This document shows, piece after piece, positions 40,326 to 50,154 of a DNA stretch of 64,000 nucleotides (its first letter is position 1; each line of letters begins with the position of its first letter). Position numbers and translations under genes: made by a program. Below the pieces are notes generated by a model. It was not told where the DNA came from. It did no database searches and worked only from the letters and a program-made list of their open reading frames with translations. The stretch lies in the NCBI RefSeq assembly GCF_000241265.1, contig NZ_BAEE01000061.1, positions 103,165 to 167,164 on the forward strand, given 5' to 3'. Origin of the DNA: Gordonia araii NBRC 100433. Its GTDB lineage: Bacteria; Actinomycetota; Actinomycetes; Mycobacteriales; Mycobacteriaceae.

Positions 40326-41522
40326 TTAGCGGGGATCGCGGGGGACCAGGGCGAGCGCGATCAGCGGCGCGACGGCGCACAGGGCGTAGGCCCACGCGTA
40401 ACCGTGGCCGTCGATCACCGCGGCGATGATCGGCACCGCGGCCGCGCTCACGACGTACTGGGCGGTGTTCTGGATACCCAGCCCGCGCCCGCTCCACGCC
40501 GGGCCGGCGTATTCGGCGATCGCCGTGAACGCCAGCCCGTTGTCGGCGACGACGACGATCGAGGCGCCGACCATGATCAGCACGGCCAGGGGACTACCGA
40601 TCGCATCGGTCGCCGCCAGGGCCGCCATGAGCAAAGCAGCCGCCGCGGCGATGACGCGGATGGGCCGCATCCGCGAACCCCACGCATCCGACCACCGGCC
40701 GGCCGCGATACGCCCCAGCGCCGCGAGGACCTGCGTCGCCGTCACGACTGCGCCCGCCTGGAACGGCGGCCATCCGCGCGCGATGATCAGCCAGGCGGGC
40801 ACGAAGGTCCACAGGGCGATCTGCGGCACCACCAGCAGGACGCTAACCGCGTGCACCCGCACCAGGAATCCGCCGCGGCGATAAGGGTTCTCGCCGTTAC
40901 CGTCGGCCGTCGACCCCGTGCGGTCGGGGTCGGTGATCCACAGCGCGGTGGCCGCCAGGGCCAGTACCGCCACCACGGCGAACACCGCGAAGCCCGCCGT
41001 CACGCCGTAGCGGTGCGCCAGAACGGGCACGGTCAGCCCGGTGACGCCGACGCCGAGCGGCTGCGCCATCTGGCGGATGCCCATCGCCGTGCCGCGCTGC
41101 TGGGCCGGGAACCACCCGACGACGATGCGGCCGCTGGCGCCGTTGGTCGATGCGGCGACCGCGCCGCCGGCGAACAGGCCCAGCCACAACCCCCACGCGG
41201 GTGCCTGTGCCGCCGCGGCGACGGTGGTCGCCACCGTCGCCACGACCGTCAAGGAGAGCGAGATCAGCAGGATGCGTCGCTCACCGATCCGGTCGAGTGC
41301 CCAGCCCCACAGCACGGTCGTGGCGACCATGCCCACCATCGGCGCTGCCGCCAAGATCGATGCGGCCGGCAGACTCATGCCGTCGCGATGCAGCCGCGGG
41401 ATGAGGAAGGCGACGCCACTGGCCAGACAGGTCGTGGCCATCGCGGCAAGCAGGGAGGTGGCGAGGATCGTCCATCGTCGGGCATCGGTGATGGACGACG
41501 AGGCCGGTACGGGCTGCTGCAC
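40326..41522 (-). CDS. Major facilitator superfamily transporter
   Basis: 398 residues, twelve hydrophobic segments by inspection. The MFS loop 2-3 motif appears as GWALDRIGERRILL, and the mid-protein repeat as GRWSDAWGSRMRP. It resembles the oxalate/formate-type or MCT-like permeases that carry organic acids (NGASGRIVVGWFPAQQRGTA is typical). The GTG at 41522 with GGAAGGAG seven bases upstream is preferred over ATG 41549, which falls in the operator. It is divergent from the fumarylacetoacetate-hydrolase-family gene, suggesting it imports the acid degraded there; this link is inference. Confidence 0.82.
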   Translation of the reverse strand: MQQPVPASSSITDARRWTILATSLLAAMATTCLASGVAFLIPRLHRDGMSLPAASILAAAPMVGMVATTVLWGWALDRIGERRILLISLSLTVVATVATTVAAAAQAPAWGLWLGLFAGGAVAASTNGASGRIVVGWFPAQQRGTAMGIRQMAQPLGVGVTGLTVPVLAHRYGVTAGFAVFAVVAVLALAATALWITDPDRTGSTADGNGENPYRRGGFLVRVHAVSVLLVVPQIALWTFVPAWLIIARGWPPFQAGAVVTATQVLAALGRIAAGRWSDAWGSRMRPIRVIAAAAALLMAALAATDAIGSPLAVLIMVGASIVVVADNGLAFTAIAEYAGPAWSGRGLGIQNTAQYVVSAAAVPIIAAVIDGHGYAWAYALCAVAPLIALALVPRDPR

Positions 41523-41552
41523 GGCACTCCTTCCACAAATGCGTCCCATAGA

Positions 41553-41571
41553 ATGAGACGTTCGGTTTCAT
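41553..41571. promoter_or_regulatory. Palindrome between MFS and FAH-family genes
   Basis: ATGAGAC-GTTCG-GTTTCAT (7-5-7, one mismatch) lies in the 114-bp divergent region. It has the shape of an IclR- or GntR-type operator and could control both genes. No cognate regulator is adjacent. Confidence 0.5.
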
Positions 41572-41636
41572 AGTGTAGAACCACATCGGAGTGGGTCGTC
41601 AATCGGGCTCCCGACCGGTGGGATAGGCTGAAGATC

Positions 41637-42422
41637 ATGCGTTTAGGACGAGTAGCCACCCGCGACGGTGTGGCATTCGCGGCCGTCGAAGGCCAGCAGG
41701 GCAATGAGATCGCGCGAGAGATCGCCGAGCATCCGTTCGGAACTCCGACGTTCACCGGACGACAATGGCCACTCGCCGATGTGCGCGTGCTCGCGCCGAT
41801 TCTCGCGACCAAGGTCATCTGCGTCGGCAAGAACTACGCCGCCCACGCGGCCGAGATGGGCGGCCCGGCGCCCGCCGACCCGGTCATCTTCCTCAAGCCG
41901 AACACCGCGATCGTCGGTCCCGAGGTGCCCATCGTGCGCCCCCCGTCGTCGCAGCAGGTGGATTACGAGGGCGAGCTGGCCATCGTCATCGGCCGGCCGT
42001 GCCGGGATGTCTCCGCGGCCGACGCGCGCGGCGCGATCCTCGGCTACACCGTGGCCAACGACGTGACCGCGCGCGATCAGCAGAAGATCGACGGGCAGTG
42101 GACGCGGGCGAAGTCGTATGACACGTTCTGCCCGCTGGGTCCGTGGATCGACACCGACTTCGACCCGTCCGACGTGCAGATCCGCACCGAGCTGACCGGA
42201 GCCGACGGGCAGACCGCGGTGAAACAGGAGTCGCGGACGTCGCTGATGCTGCACAGCGTCGGCGAGATCGTCGAGTGGGTTTCGCGGGTGATGACGCTGC
42301 TGCCCGGCGACGTGATACTCACCGGGACCCCGGAGGGCGTTGGCCCGATGGTCGCCGGCGACCGTGTTTCGGTCACCGTCGAAGGCCTGGGCACGCTGAC
42401 CAACCCCGTGGTCGACAAATGA
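41637..42422 (+). CDS. Fumarylacetoacetate hydrolase family protein
   Basis: 261 residues. The FAH fold with metal-binding acidic residues: [49 protein letters not shown], and the C-terminal [18 protein letters not shown]. Members are hydratases, decarboxylases or acylpyruvases; oxaloacetate decarboxylase or acylpyruvate hydrolase activity is possible. Syntenic with Rv2993c, next to gltX. It overlaps the alpha/beta hydrolase by ATGA. Confidence 0.88.
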   Translation: MRLGRVATRDGVAFAAVEGQQGNEIAREIAEHPFGTPTFTGRQWPLADVRVLAPILATKVICVGKNYAAHAAEMGGPAPADPVIFLKPNTAIVGPEVPIVRPPSSQQVDYEGELAIVIGRPCRDVSAADARGAILGYTVANDVTARDQQKIDGQWTRAKSYDTFCPLGPWIDTDFDPSDVQIRTELTGADGQTAVKQESRTSLMLHSVGEIVEWVSRVMTLLPGDVILTGTPEGVGPMVAGDRVSVTVEGLGTLTNPVVDK

Positions 42423-43249
42423 CCGGACCCGCCGCGGCGACGCTGGTCGAGTTCAACGGGATCACCCTCGCCTACGAGGATTCCGGCGGTGCCGGCGACC
42501 TCGTCGTGATGGTGATGGGCACCGGCAGCCCGGGACGCGTGTGGAAGGCGAATCAGGCACCGGCTCTCGTCGGCGCCGGCTATCGGGTTGTCACCTTCGA
42601 CAACCGGGGGATCGCCCCGTCGTCGGAGTGTGCGGAAGGCTTCAGCCTCGACGACATGGTCGCCGACACGGCCGCCCTCATCGAGTACCTCGGCGACAGG
42701 CCGGCCCATGTCGTCGGGACCTCGCTGGGCGCGCGGATCACCCAGGAACTCGCACTATCGCGCCCCGACCTCGTCCGGTCCGCGGCCATGCTCGCCACGT
42801 ACGGCCGGTCGACGCCGCTCGTCGCGGCATTCGGCGCGGGGGAGCGGGCCCTCTACGACCAGGGCATCGAGTTGCCGCCGGATTACGCGGCCGCGGTGAC
42901 CGCCCATCTCAACCTGTCCCCGCACACCCTCGCCGACGACCGGGCCGCCCGCGACTGGCTCGACATCATCAAGTTCTCGCCGCAGCGCGTTACCCCCGGA
43001 GTACGCGCACAGCTGGGGGTGCACGAGGGCGAACCCAACCGGCTCGACGCCTACCGGGCCATCACCCGGCCGGCGCTGGTCGTCGGATTCGCCGACGATC
43101 GGACGTTGCCGGAGTTCCTGGCCCGCGAAGTAGCCGAAGCGATCCCCGGCGCCGAGTACGCCGTCGTCGAGAAGGCCGGCCATTTCGGCTATCTGGAGCA
43201 GCCGGCCCGCGTCAACGAGCTCCTGCTGGAGTTCCTCGCCAAGCACTGA
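42419..43249 (+). CDS. Alpha/beta hydrolase
   Basis: 276 residues. Nucleophile elbow [12 protein letters not shown] (GxSxG with Ser), acid in [13 protein letters not shown], catalytic His in [12 protein letters not shown], oxyanion strand [10 protein letters not shown]. Resembles 3-oxoadipate enol-lactonase-like or esterase-type enzymes. Coupled by 4 bp to the FAH-family gene, so a shared catabolic route is likely; the substrate is unknown. The next gene, gltX, starts 56 bp on. Confidence 0.87.
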   Translation: MTGPAAATLVEFNGITLAYEDSGGAGDLVVMVMGTGSPGRVWKANQAPALVGAGYRVVTFDNRGIAPSSECAEGFSLDDMVADTAALIEYLGDRPAHVVGTSLGARITQELALSRPDLVRSAAMLATYGRSTPLVAAFGAGERALYDQGIELPPDYAAAVTAHLNLSPHTLADDRAARDWLDIIKFSPQRVTPGVRAQLGVHEGEPNRLDAYRAITRPALVVGFADDRTLPEFLAREVAEAIPGAEYAVVEKAGHFGYLEQPARVNELLLEFLAKH

Positions 43250-43305
43250 CGGTCGCCGCGCAACCGCTGCGCGCCGCCGCGCGGGCATTCGCTACGGTTG
43301 ACGCC

Positions 43306-44781
43306 ATGACCAGCCCCGTTCGCGTTCGATTCTGTCCCTCGCCCACCGGCACCCCGCACGTCGGGCTCGTTCGTACCGCGCTCTTCAACTATGCCTACGC
43401 CCGTCACACCAAGGGCGACTTCGTGTTCCGCATCGAGGACACCGACGCCGCCCGCGACAGCGAGGAGAGCTACACCGCGATCCTCGACGCGCTCCGCTGG
43501 CTGGGCCTCGACTGGGACGAGGGACCGGAGGTCGGCGGCCCCTACGGCCCCTACCGTCAGTCGGAGCGACGCGACATCCACCGCGACGTCGTCGCCAAAC
43601 TCCTCGAAGCCGGAGAGGCGTACGAGGCCTACTCGACGCCCGAGGAGGTCGAGGAGCGGCACAAGGCGGCCGGACGGGATCCGAAGCTGGGCTACGACAA
43701 CTTCGACCGCGATCTGACCGACGAGCAGCGAGCCGCCTATCGGGCCGAAGGCCGCAGCCCGGTCATCCGGCTCCGGATGCCCGACGAGGACATCACCTGG
43801 GACGATCTGGTGCGCGGCGAGACAACGATCAAGGCCGGGACGGTGCCCGACTTCGCGCTTACCCGGGCCAGCGGCGACCCGCTCTACACCCTCGTCAACC
43901 CGGTCGACGACGCGATGATGAAGATCAGCCACGTCCTGCGCGGCGAAGACCTGCTGTCCTCCACGCCGCGACAGATCGCCCTCTACCGTGCGCTCGAGCG
44001 CATCGGGGTCGCCGACGGGGTGCCGCGGTTCGGTCATCTTCCGTTCGTGATGGGGGAGGGCAACCGCAAGCTGTCCAAGCGCGACCCGCAGTCGAGCCTG
44101 TTCCACCATCGCGACCGCGGCTTCCTTCCGGAGGGACTTCTGAACTACCTCGCGCTGCTCGGCTGGGGATACAGCGGTGACACCGATGTGTTCACGCTCG
44201 ATCAGATGGTCGAGGCGTTCGACGTGCGCGACGTCAACTCCAACCCGGCTCGCTTCGACGAGAAGAAGGCCGAGGCGATCAACGCCGAGCACATTCGGAT
44301 GCTGGAGCCGGCGGACTTCGCGGGCCGACTTGGCGACTTCCTGGTGGCCCAGGGGCATCTCGACGCGTCGCCCGGGGGAGACCCGGCGTTCGCGGCGCTC
44401 GCCGAGTTGATCCAGACCCGGATCCAGGTGCTCGGCGACGCCTGGGACCTGATCAAGTTCTACTACGTCGACGACGCCGATTTCGTCATCGACGAGAAGT
44501 CGGCCGCGAAGAACCTCGGATCGGATGCCGGCCCCGTGCTCGACGCGGCGATCGGCGCCCTCGAGGGAGTGGCGGCGTGGGATACCGCCTCGATCGAAGA
44601 GGCCCTGAAGACCGCGCTGGTGGACGGTCTCGAACTCAAGCCGCGCAAGGCCTTCGGCCCGGTCCGCGTCGCGGTCACCGGAGCCGCGGTGAGCCCCCCG
44701 CTCTACGAGTCGATGGAGCTGTTGGGTGTGGAGAAGTCGTTGGCGCGGCTGCGCGACGCCAAGGCGAAGTACGCGGAATAG
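43306..44781 (+). CDS. gltX: Glutamyl-tRNA synthetase
   Basis: 491 residues. Class I synthetase with the HIGH-type motif [22 protein letters not shown], and the KMSKS-type loop NRKLSKRD; the helical anticodon-binding domain follows. Since GatCAB is encoded in the same window, this enzyme should be non-discriminating and charge both tRNA-Glu and tRNA-Gln, with GatCAB amidating the latter. Both tRNA genes lie immediately downstream, an apt grouping. Confidence 0.96.
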   Translation: MTSPVRVRFCPSPTGTPHVGLVRTALFNYAYARHTKGDFVFRIEDTDAARDSEESYTAILDALRWLGLDWDEGPEVGGPYGPYRQSERRDIHRDVVAKLLEAGEAYEAYSTPEEVEERHKAAGRDPKLGYDNFDRDLTDEQRAAYRAEGRSPVIRLRMPDEDITWDDLVRGETTIKAGTVPDFALTRASGDPLYTLVNPVDDAMMKISHVLRGEDLLSSTPRQIALYRALERIGVADGVPRFGHLPFVMGEGNRKLSKRDPQSSLFHHRDRGFLPEGLLNYLALLGWGYSGDTDVFTLDQMVEAFDVRDVNSNPARFDEKKAEAINAEHIRMLEPADFAGRLGDFLVAQGHLDASPGGDPAFAALAELIQTRIQVLGDAWDLIKFYYVDDADFVIDEKSAAKNLGSDAGPVLDAAIGALEGVAAWDTASIEEALKTALVDGLELKPRKAFGPVRVAVTGAAVSPPLYESMELLGVEKSLARLRDAKAKYAE

Positions 44782-44878
44782 GTGCTTTGAACTGCACGTT
44801 TATGCTATTGGGTCGACCTCCTGCTAACCTACTTCTCGGTCCTTTCGCCGGGTAGTAGGCCCGGGGAGAGAAACCCAT

Positions 44879-44950
44879 TGGGGTATGGTGTAATTGGCAA
44901 CACAGCGGTTTCTGGTACCGCCATTCTAGGTTCGAGTCCTGGTACCCCAG
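44879..44950 (+). tRNA. tRNA-Gln (CTG)
   Basis: 72 nt. Acceptor TGGGGTA pairs with TACCCCA, discriminator G at 44950; anticodon stem GCGGT/ACCGC with loop TTCTGGT, anticodon CTG at 44912-44914; T loop GTTCGAGTC. CCA is not encoded. Lies 97 bp after gltX. Confidence 0.96.
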
Positions 44951-45017
44951 CGGACTTCACGGTCTGTCTGACTTCGCTGTCGCGGCGGGGCCCAGTTCAA
45001 GCCGAGAAGTAGTTCAG

Positions 45018-45093
45018 GCCCCCTTCGTCTAGCGGCCTAGGACGCCGCCCTCTCAAGGCGGTAACGCGGGTTCAAATCCCGTAGGGGGTACCA
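45018..45093 (+). tRNA. tRNA-Glu (CTC), CCA encoded
   Basis: 76 nt with CCA. Acceptor GCCCCCT with AGGGGGT, anticodon stem CCGCC/GGCGG, loop CTCTCAA with anticodon CTC at 45052-45054, T loop GTTCAAATC. CCA at 45091-45093. The accessory insertion begins right after it. Confidence 0.96.
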
Positions 45094-45107
45094 ACGTGGC
45101 AAGTTGG

Positions 45108-45143
45108 AACCCGCGTCCCGAACATCGGGACGCGGGTTTCTCT
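45108..45143 (+). terminator. Terminator of the tRNA transcript
   Basis: A perfect 14-bp stem AACCCGCGTCCCGA / TCGGGACGCGGGTT with a 3-nt loop, followed by TCTCTT. It begins 15 bp after the tRNA-Glu CCA. Confidence 0.85.
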
Positions 45144-45555
45144 TGATCCGGCCTCGGCCGATTTCGCCCACCGCCCCTGACGGTCTGTCGCCAGACTGTG
45201 GCCCCGGGACGGATCCCAGTCGTCTACTTGATTGCTCGCGACTCCCGTTTTCCCCTCATGGTCGCTAGCGTGCGACCAACCCGGGATTGCAGCGCTCCTG
45301 TCGAGCTCTCGCCGTTCAACGGTGGCTTCGGCAGTCGTGAGGTTGCTGTGATCCGATCCTGCACTGACTTGAGCAGAACGAGCGGCACTGCGCCAGCGCC
45401 GCGAGGCGGAGCAGGGCATTGCGCTCGTGTTTGAGCGTGCTGACTCGCTTCGCTGCCCTTGCGTCACCACTCGCCGGCACCCCATGTGTGAGCGGTGGGT
45501 GGGCAAGGCGCAACCTGCAGCACGCATGTACCTGGTCGTTGGTACGCTTCGCGCC
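45144..45555. other. 412-bp non-coding left flank of the accessory insertion
   Basis: No convincing gene. G+C falls gradually toward the toxin gene. Short open frames here have no recognisable family, start site or codon pattern. I looked for a repeat of the tRNA-Glu 3' end and for an integrase remnant and saw neither. Promoter elements for the toxin gene should lie near its right end but none is clear. Confidence 0.5.
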
Positions 45556-47349
45556 ATGACAAGTGTGCCGCCTTCATCGGCGATGCCGTTACCGCCACCA
45601 CCGCTCGGCTGGGCAGTGCCAGCTCATCCCATTCGGCAGGACTATCCTATGCCGCCACCTCGTAGCGGTCGTAGTGCTCTTCGAGGGCTCATGGTTGCTG
45701 CAAGCGGGCTAGCGGCTCTACTCGTTCTCGTATTGGCAGTTGTTCTGCTGCCCCGGACGATTGACGGGTCGGGGATACCGTCGGCAGCCGAATTGGCCCG
45801 CGTGAAGCTGGCAGCGGCTCAACTAGGCATGGTGCAGGCGCCCGCAGTCAAGTTCAACGGGCATGTCGATACCCGTGGGGGCAGCGAGGCACGGCTGGAC
45901 GTAGTTGCGGGTAATACCGGTGAACTAGCGGGACAAGTATCGATCGGAAGCCACGAGTTTCATGTCACGACAGTTCAGGGGCGTACTTTCCTAACTGGGG
46001 ACGCGGAAGCCTGGCGCTCGCTCGACCCTCCTGAGTCACCTGAAAAGCTCGCGGGCAGGCCAGTCGAGCTTCCGCAGAACTTCTTCGGCGTCAACCTTGC
46101 TGAGCTGGCACCAGCGCAGTTGGGTAAGAGTCTTGACCCTGCGCTGCTGGATGGCAAGCGAGTGACTGTTGGCACTCCCGTGGTTATCAACGGTCGCCTG
46201 TCCACTCCGATCACGAGCGGTCACATCACCAGCTATGTCTCTGATCCTGATCAGGCGATCCGGGCACCGGAGCCGTCAACTAGTACGATGCCAACGGCAC
46301 TCGGTCGAGCCGGCGCCTCGATACAGTTTGTAGACGCTGGAGGTGCTGGAGCGCCACTGCCCTTACCAGAGCAGCCGCGAATCGATCGTGTGGAGATGGA
46401 CACACTGTCGGGCAAGGGGCAGTCAGGTGACAAGCGTGCAACGTTCAAGGTTGATACGAGCAGGTTGACGCCCGAACAAGCCCAGCGATTCTATGTCGAC
46501 TACAATAGCAAAGTTAAAGAACTGTCTGAGGCCGTCAATCCGGCACTTCGAGTCGCTGCCCAATCATCGGGGCACTTTGTGCCCTCGCCGTGTGGCACGA
46601 CATCTTGCACCGTGAACTTTCAAATCGGCAACACAATCTCCGCCTCGTCAAACGTCACATTGCAGTCGGTCTATGCGAATTACACGATCACTATAACGGC
46701 GAAAGGGGGTCCTCGCAGGTAGTTGTTCTGGCAGTACCACCATGCCGCCCAATGGGTCGGCGACTGTTTCGTGTGGAGCGAGTTACGCGCCCTCGCGAAC
46801 GGGTGGAACAATTAGCGCCAAGATTCACGTCCAAGCCGTTGCGTTTGGCAAAGCGCAGATTACTCAGTTGCTTCAAGTGGTCGCTGATCACGCCGCGGCG
46901 ATTAGGGGTCTTCCACCGACCGAGCTTCCTGGGGACGGACGTTTCGTGGTTCAAAAGGCGCGAAATATGGGTGGTCCTGGTGCCCGATTAAATGCGGAGT
47001 TTCAGTCTCAGATCACTGGTCTCCCGGTCGCCGTCGAGTTCCTGATTGAGAATCCCGCGATCCAGAACGAATCACACAGTGTGCCGTATGACGGGATCGA
47101 CTACCAGGAGCGAATACTAGAAGAGGTCAAAGGACGGTATGCTCATCTGATAAAGGATGGGCGACTTCTTCCCTTCATTGAGACCCCTTGGTTGAAGAGT
47201 TGAAACGTCAGCTAGAAGGACTTCCCATTGGCTATCGACTTCGAGTCACCTTTATGGAAGAAGAAGCTATGAAAGCTGCGATCGAGGCCTATCGGCGCGC
47301 AGGGATCGACCTGTCACGAGTAATAGTCCGTCAGGTTCCTAAGGAGTAG
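45556..47349 (+). pseudogene. Membrane-anchored polymorphic toxin with C-terminal Tox-REase-5-like nuclease, two frameshifts
   Basis: Three segments read in frames 1, 2, 1. Segment one (45556-46722, 388 codons) has a Pro-rich cytosolic head, a transmembrane helix at about residues 44-65, and an LppX/LolA-like extracytoplasmic domain; it stops soon after GGGGG at 46705-46709. Dropping one G there joins it to an open frame (46697-47203) that continues the Cys-containing beta region (CSGSTTMPPNGSATVSCG) into a restriction-endonuclease-fold toxin domain: QITGLPVAVEF, VPYDGIDYQ, RILEEVKGRY (catalytic D and ExK). That frame stops at 47203, while frame 1 resumes from about 47191 with VEELKRQLEGLPIGYRL and the EEEAMKAAIEAYRRAGID tail expected at the end of this family, to TAG at 47347. 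Low G+C. Either a decayed toxin or homopolymer sequencing errors. Confidence 0.75.
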
Positions 47350-47354
47350 CGGCG

Positions 47355-47783
47355 TTGGGGTACCTACTACATCGCGAAGACTCGGAGCCGTTCGACATGG
47401 CACGAGTAACTGACTCGCTTCTCGGCGCAGGAGCGCATCTTAGGGGCGGTGGGCCCGATCCTCGTCAAGCGAATCCGAACTGGACTTTTCAGTGGACCTT
47501 GGACGAGGCAGAGATACAAGTATACGGCTCGGCAACCGTGATCAAGATCGATGCTGCCGAAGTCACAGATATTGTGGCGCAGTGGATCTATGACCTGATG
47601 GTCACGGACCATCTTCTTTTCCACGAGGAGACTATTCTCAATATGCTTGCCCCGAACGAAGAAAGCGTTCCTAGCGATCCGATGTTTAGTGGCTCAAAGG
47701 CTGTTCATACGTGGCAAGAACTCCAGCAGATCGCCAACTACGATGACCCTGAGCAATACTTCCAATCACAACAAAGCCACTAA
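47355..47783 (+). CDS. Putative immunity protein for the adjacent toxin
   Basis: 142 residues, starting at a TTG with AAGGAG eight bases upstream; that Shine-Dalgarno sequence spans the last codons of the toxin gene, so the two were probably translated together. Acidic, alpha+beta in appearance, no signal peptide or membrane helix, with HLRGGGPDPRQANPNWTF and AEVTDIVAQWIYDLM as landmarks. The gene order toxin-immunity, spacing of 5 bp, acidity and cytosolic nature fit an immunity protein; Imm52 is the family I recall as a partner of Tox-REase-5, but I cannot confirm membership. The frame is intact although the toxin is not. Low G+C. Confidence 0.6.
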   Translation: MGYLLHREDSEPFDMARVTDSLLGAGAHLRGGGPDPRQANPNWTFQWTLDEAEIQVYGSATVIKIDAAEVTDIVAQWIYDLMVTDHLLFHEETILNMLAPNEESVPSDPMFSGSKAVHTWQELQQIANYDDPEQYFQSQQSH

Positions 47784-47888
47784 TAGTGATGGCGCCAAAA
47801 GGGAAGTTTCGGCCATATGTCCCAAACGGCGGGTAAATTCGTGCCGAAGACAGGGTGCGTGTCCTAGGTAGATCTCGCCGACTGCGTC

Positions 47889-47916
47889 TTGACTATATAC
47901 CCCATGGGGGTATGGT
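47889..47916 (+). promoter_or_regulatory. copB: Metal-responsive promoter/operator of the CopB ATPase
   Basis: TTGACT (47889-47894) and TATGGT (47911-47916), spacer 16 bp. A palindrome ATACCCC-ATG-GGGGTAT (47897-47913) fills the spacer and enters the -10 box, the form of a CsoR-type copper operator. No csoR gene is in the window. Confidence 0.7.
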
Positions 47917-47952
47917 CGTGAAGAGGTGGCAACACGGAACGGACGCGGACAC

Positions 47953-50154
47953 ATGAGTGAGCATCACGATCACACCGGACATCACGACGGGCAGGTCGTC
48001 GCGGCGTCCGGCCCCGACCAGCACGGCGATCACACCGAACACGGTGAACACCGTGGGCACGACGACCATGTCGGGCACGACCACGCCGGGCACGACGACC
48101 ACGGCGGACACGGCCACGCCGGGCACGGCGGCGGTCACGCGGGTCACGTCGAGAAGTTCCGGCGGCTCTTCTGGGCGATGCTCGTTGTCGCCGTTCCGGT
48201 GGTCGCCTTCTCGCCGATGTTCGCGATGCTGGTCGGCTACACCGTCCCCGGCTGGGCGACCTGGGTGTCACCGGTACTGGGCACGGTCATGTACTTCTGG
48301 GGCGGCGGGCCCTTCCTGACCGGCGCCGTCGACGAGATCCGGGCCCGCCGGCCGGGAATGATGCTGCTGATCGGCCTGGCGATCACGGTCGCGTTCGTCG
48401 CGTCCTGGGGTGCGAGCCTCGGTGTCCTCGACCACGAGCTGGACTTCTGGTGGGAACTGGCCCTGCTGATCGTGATCATGCTGCTGGGGCACTGGCTCGA
48501 GATGCGGTCACTCGCGCAGACCACCTCGGCGCTGGACTCGCTGGCGGCGCTGCTGCCCGACGAGGCCGAGCGCGTCGAGGGCGACTCGATCGTCACCGTC
48601 GCCCCATCGCGGTTGCGCGTCGGCGACGTGGTCGTCGTCCGGCCGGGCGGACGGGTGCCGGCCGACGGTCGTGTCGTGGCCGGCAGTGCCAGTGTCGACG
48701 AGTCGATGCTGACCGGCGAATCGGCCCCGGTGCGCCGGGCCGAAGGCGATCGGGTGGTGGCGGGCACGGTCGCCACCGACTCCGGACTCCGGGTCGAGGT
48801 CGACGCGATCGGTGCGGACACCGCACTGGCCGGCATCCAGCGGCTGGTGGCACAGGCACAGGAATCGTCGTCGCGGGCCCAGCGCCTGGCCGACCGTGCC
48901 GCGGGCTGGCTGTTCTGGTTCGCGCTCGGGGCGGCCGCGCTGACCGCGATTGTGTGGACCGTCCTCGGCCACCCCGACCAAGCCGTGATGCGCACGATCA
49001 CGGTGCTGGTCATCGCATGTCCTCACGCTTTGGGGCTGGCGATCCCGCTCGTCGTCTCGATCGCCACCGAGCGTGCCGCCCGTGGCGGCGTCCTGGTCAA
49101 GGACCGGTTGGCGCTGGAGAGCATGCGGACGGTCGACACGGTCGTCTTCGACAAGACCGGGACCCTCACCAAGGGCAGCCCGGCCGTGACGGCCGTCGAA
49201 GCGTCCGGTGCGTTGACCGCCGACGCGGTGCTCGCGCTCGCGGCCGCCGCCGAGTCGGATTCCGAGCACCCGCTCGCCTCCGCGATCGTGGCGGCCGCGC
49301 GGGAGAAGGGGCTGACGGTCGAACCGGCGGAGGAGTTCTCTTCGGCGGCAGCGGTCGGGGTGCGGGCCCGGGTGGGTGACCGAGTCGTTCAGGTGGGCGG
49401 GCCGTATCTGCTCGAGCGGGAAGGCGCCGGTGAGCTGCCCGTCGTCGATGAGTGGCGCGAGCAGGGGGCGATCATCCTGCACGTGCTGGTCGACGGTCAG
49501 GTGGCCGGCGCACTTCGGCTCGCCGACGAGATCCGCCCCGAGTCTTTCGCCGCCGTCGAAGCGTTGCACCGTCGCGGTGTCGAAGTCGTCATGATCACCG
49601 GTGACGCACAGGCCGTGGCCGCGTCGGTGGCCGCCGAACTCGGCATCGACCGGGTATTCGCCGGAGTGCGGCCGGAGGACAAGGCCGCGAAGGTCCGCTC
49701 ACTGCAGGCCGAGGGGCATCGCGTCGCGATGGTGGGCGACGGGGTGAACGACGCTCCCGCACTCGCGCAGGCCGACGTCGGCATCGCGATCGGTGCCGGC
49801 ACCGACGTCGCCATCGCCTCCGCCGGTGTGGTTCTCGCCAGCGATGATCCGCGCGCAGTGATCTCGGTGATCGAGCTTTCCGATGCCGCCTACCGGAAGA
49901 TGCGGCAGAACCTGTGGTGGGCGGCCGGGTACAACCTGATCTCGGTTCCGCTGGCCGCCGGGGTGCTCGCCCCATTCGGGTTCGTGTTGCCGATGTCGGT
50001 CGGTGCGGTGCTGATGTCGTTGTCGACGATTGTCGTGGCCCTCAACGCCCAACTATTGCGACGGATCGACCTGCGCCCCGAGGTCGTGGCGCCGGCCGGA
50101 GCCCAGCCGACCTCGATCAGTGGGCAGTCGGCGGATTCAGGTACTGCGCGGTAG
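47953..50154 (+). CDS. copB: P1B-type metal ATPase, CopB-like (CPH motif)
   Basis: 733 residues. His-rich N-terminus (over 20 His in the first 70 residues), then eight membrane segments, the intramembrane CPH motif in [15 protein letters not shown], phosphorylation site [15 protein letters not shown] actuator loop as MLTGESAPV, and hinge [17 protein letters not shown] with a His-rich head marks the P1B-3 (CopB) group, which exports Cu(II)/Cu(I) or Ag(I). ATG 47953 is preferred; GTG 47926, three bases after the predicted transcript start, is an alternative. G+C is high, unlike the toxin module. Its last 38 bp overlap the convergent PPOX gene. Confidence 0.9.
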   Translation: MSEHHDHTGHHDGQVVAASGPDQHGDHTEHGEHRGHDDHVGHDHAGHDDHGGHGHAGHGGGHAGHVEKFRRLFWAMLVVAVPVVAFSPMFAMLVGYTVPGWATWVSPVLGTVMYFWGGGPFLTGAVDEIRARRPGMMLLIGLAITVAFVASWGASLGVLDHELDFWWELALLIVIMLLGHWLEMRSLAQTTSALDSLAALLPDEAERVEGDSIVTVAPSRLRVGDVVVVRPGGRVPADGRVVAGSASVDESMLTGESAPVRRAEGDRVVAGTVATDSGLRVEVDAIGADTALAGIQRLVAQAQESSSRAQRLADRAAGWLFWFALGAAALTAIVWTVLGHPDQAVMRTITVLVIACPHALGLAIPLVVSIATERAARGGVLVKDRLALESMRTVDTVVFDKTGTLTKGSPAVTAVEASGALTADAVLALAAAAESDSEHPLASAIVAAAREKGLTVEPAEEFSSAAAVGVRARVGDRVVQVGGPYLLEREGAGELPVVDEWREQGAIILHVLVDGQVAGALRLADEIRPESFAAVEALHRRGVEVVMITGDAQAVAASVAAELGIDRVFAGVRPEDKAAKVRSLQAEGHRVAMVGDGVNDAPALAQADVGIAIGAGTDVAIASAGVVLASDDPRAVISVIELSDAAYRKMRQNLWWAAGYNLISVPLAAGVLAPFGFVLPMSVGAVLMSLSTIVVALNAQLLRRIDLRPEVVAPAGAQPTSISGQSADSGTAR

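Noticed and set aside
41523..41549. ATG 41549 as the MFS start
   Set aside because: It would place the ribosome site on the divergent operator; GTG 41522 has GGAAGGAG at proper spacing.
45198..45434. Small open frame of 78 codons before the toxin gene
   Set aside because: No ribosome site, no family resemblance, and codon use does not match either the core genes or the toxin module.
46590..46991. Separate 133-codon gene overlapping the toxin
   Set aside because: It is the third frame over the region where the toxin coding sequence changes frame; its product is Arg-rich and without domain features.
45094..47925. tRNA-Glu attachment-site duplication marking an integrated element
   Set aside because: I compared the tRNA 3' end with the right side of the low-GC region (47784-47925) and saw no repeat, and there is no integrase gene.
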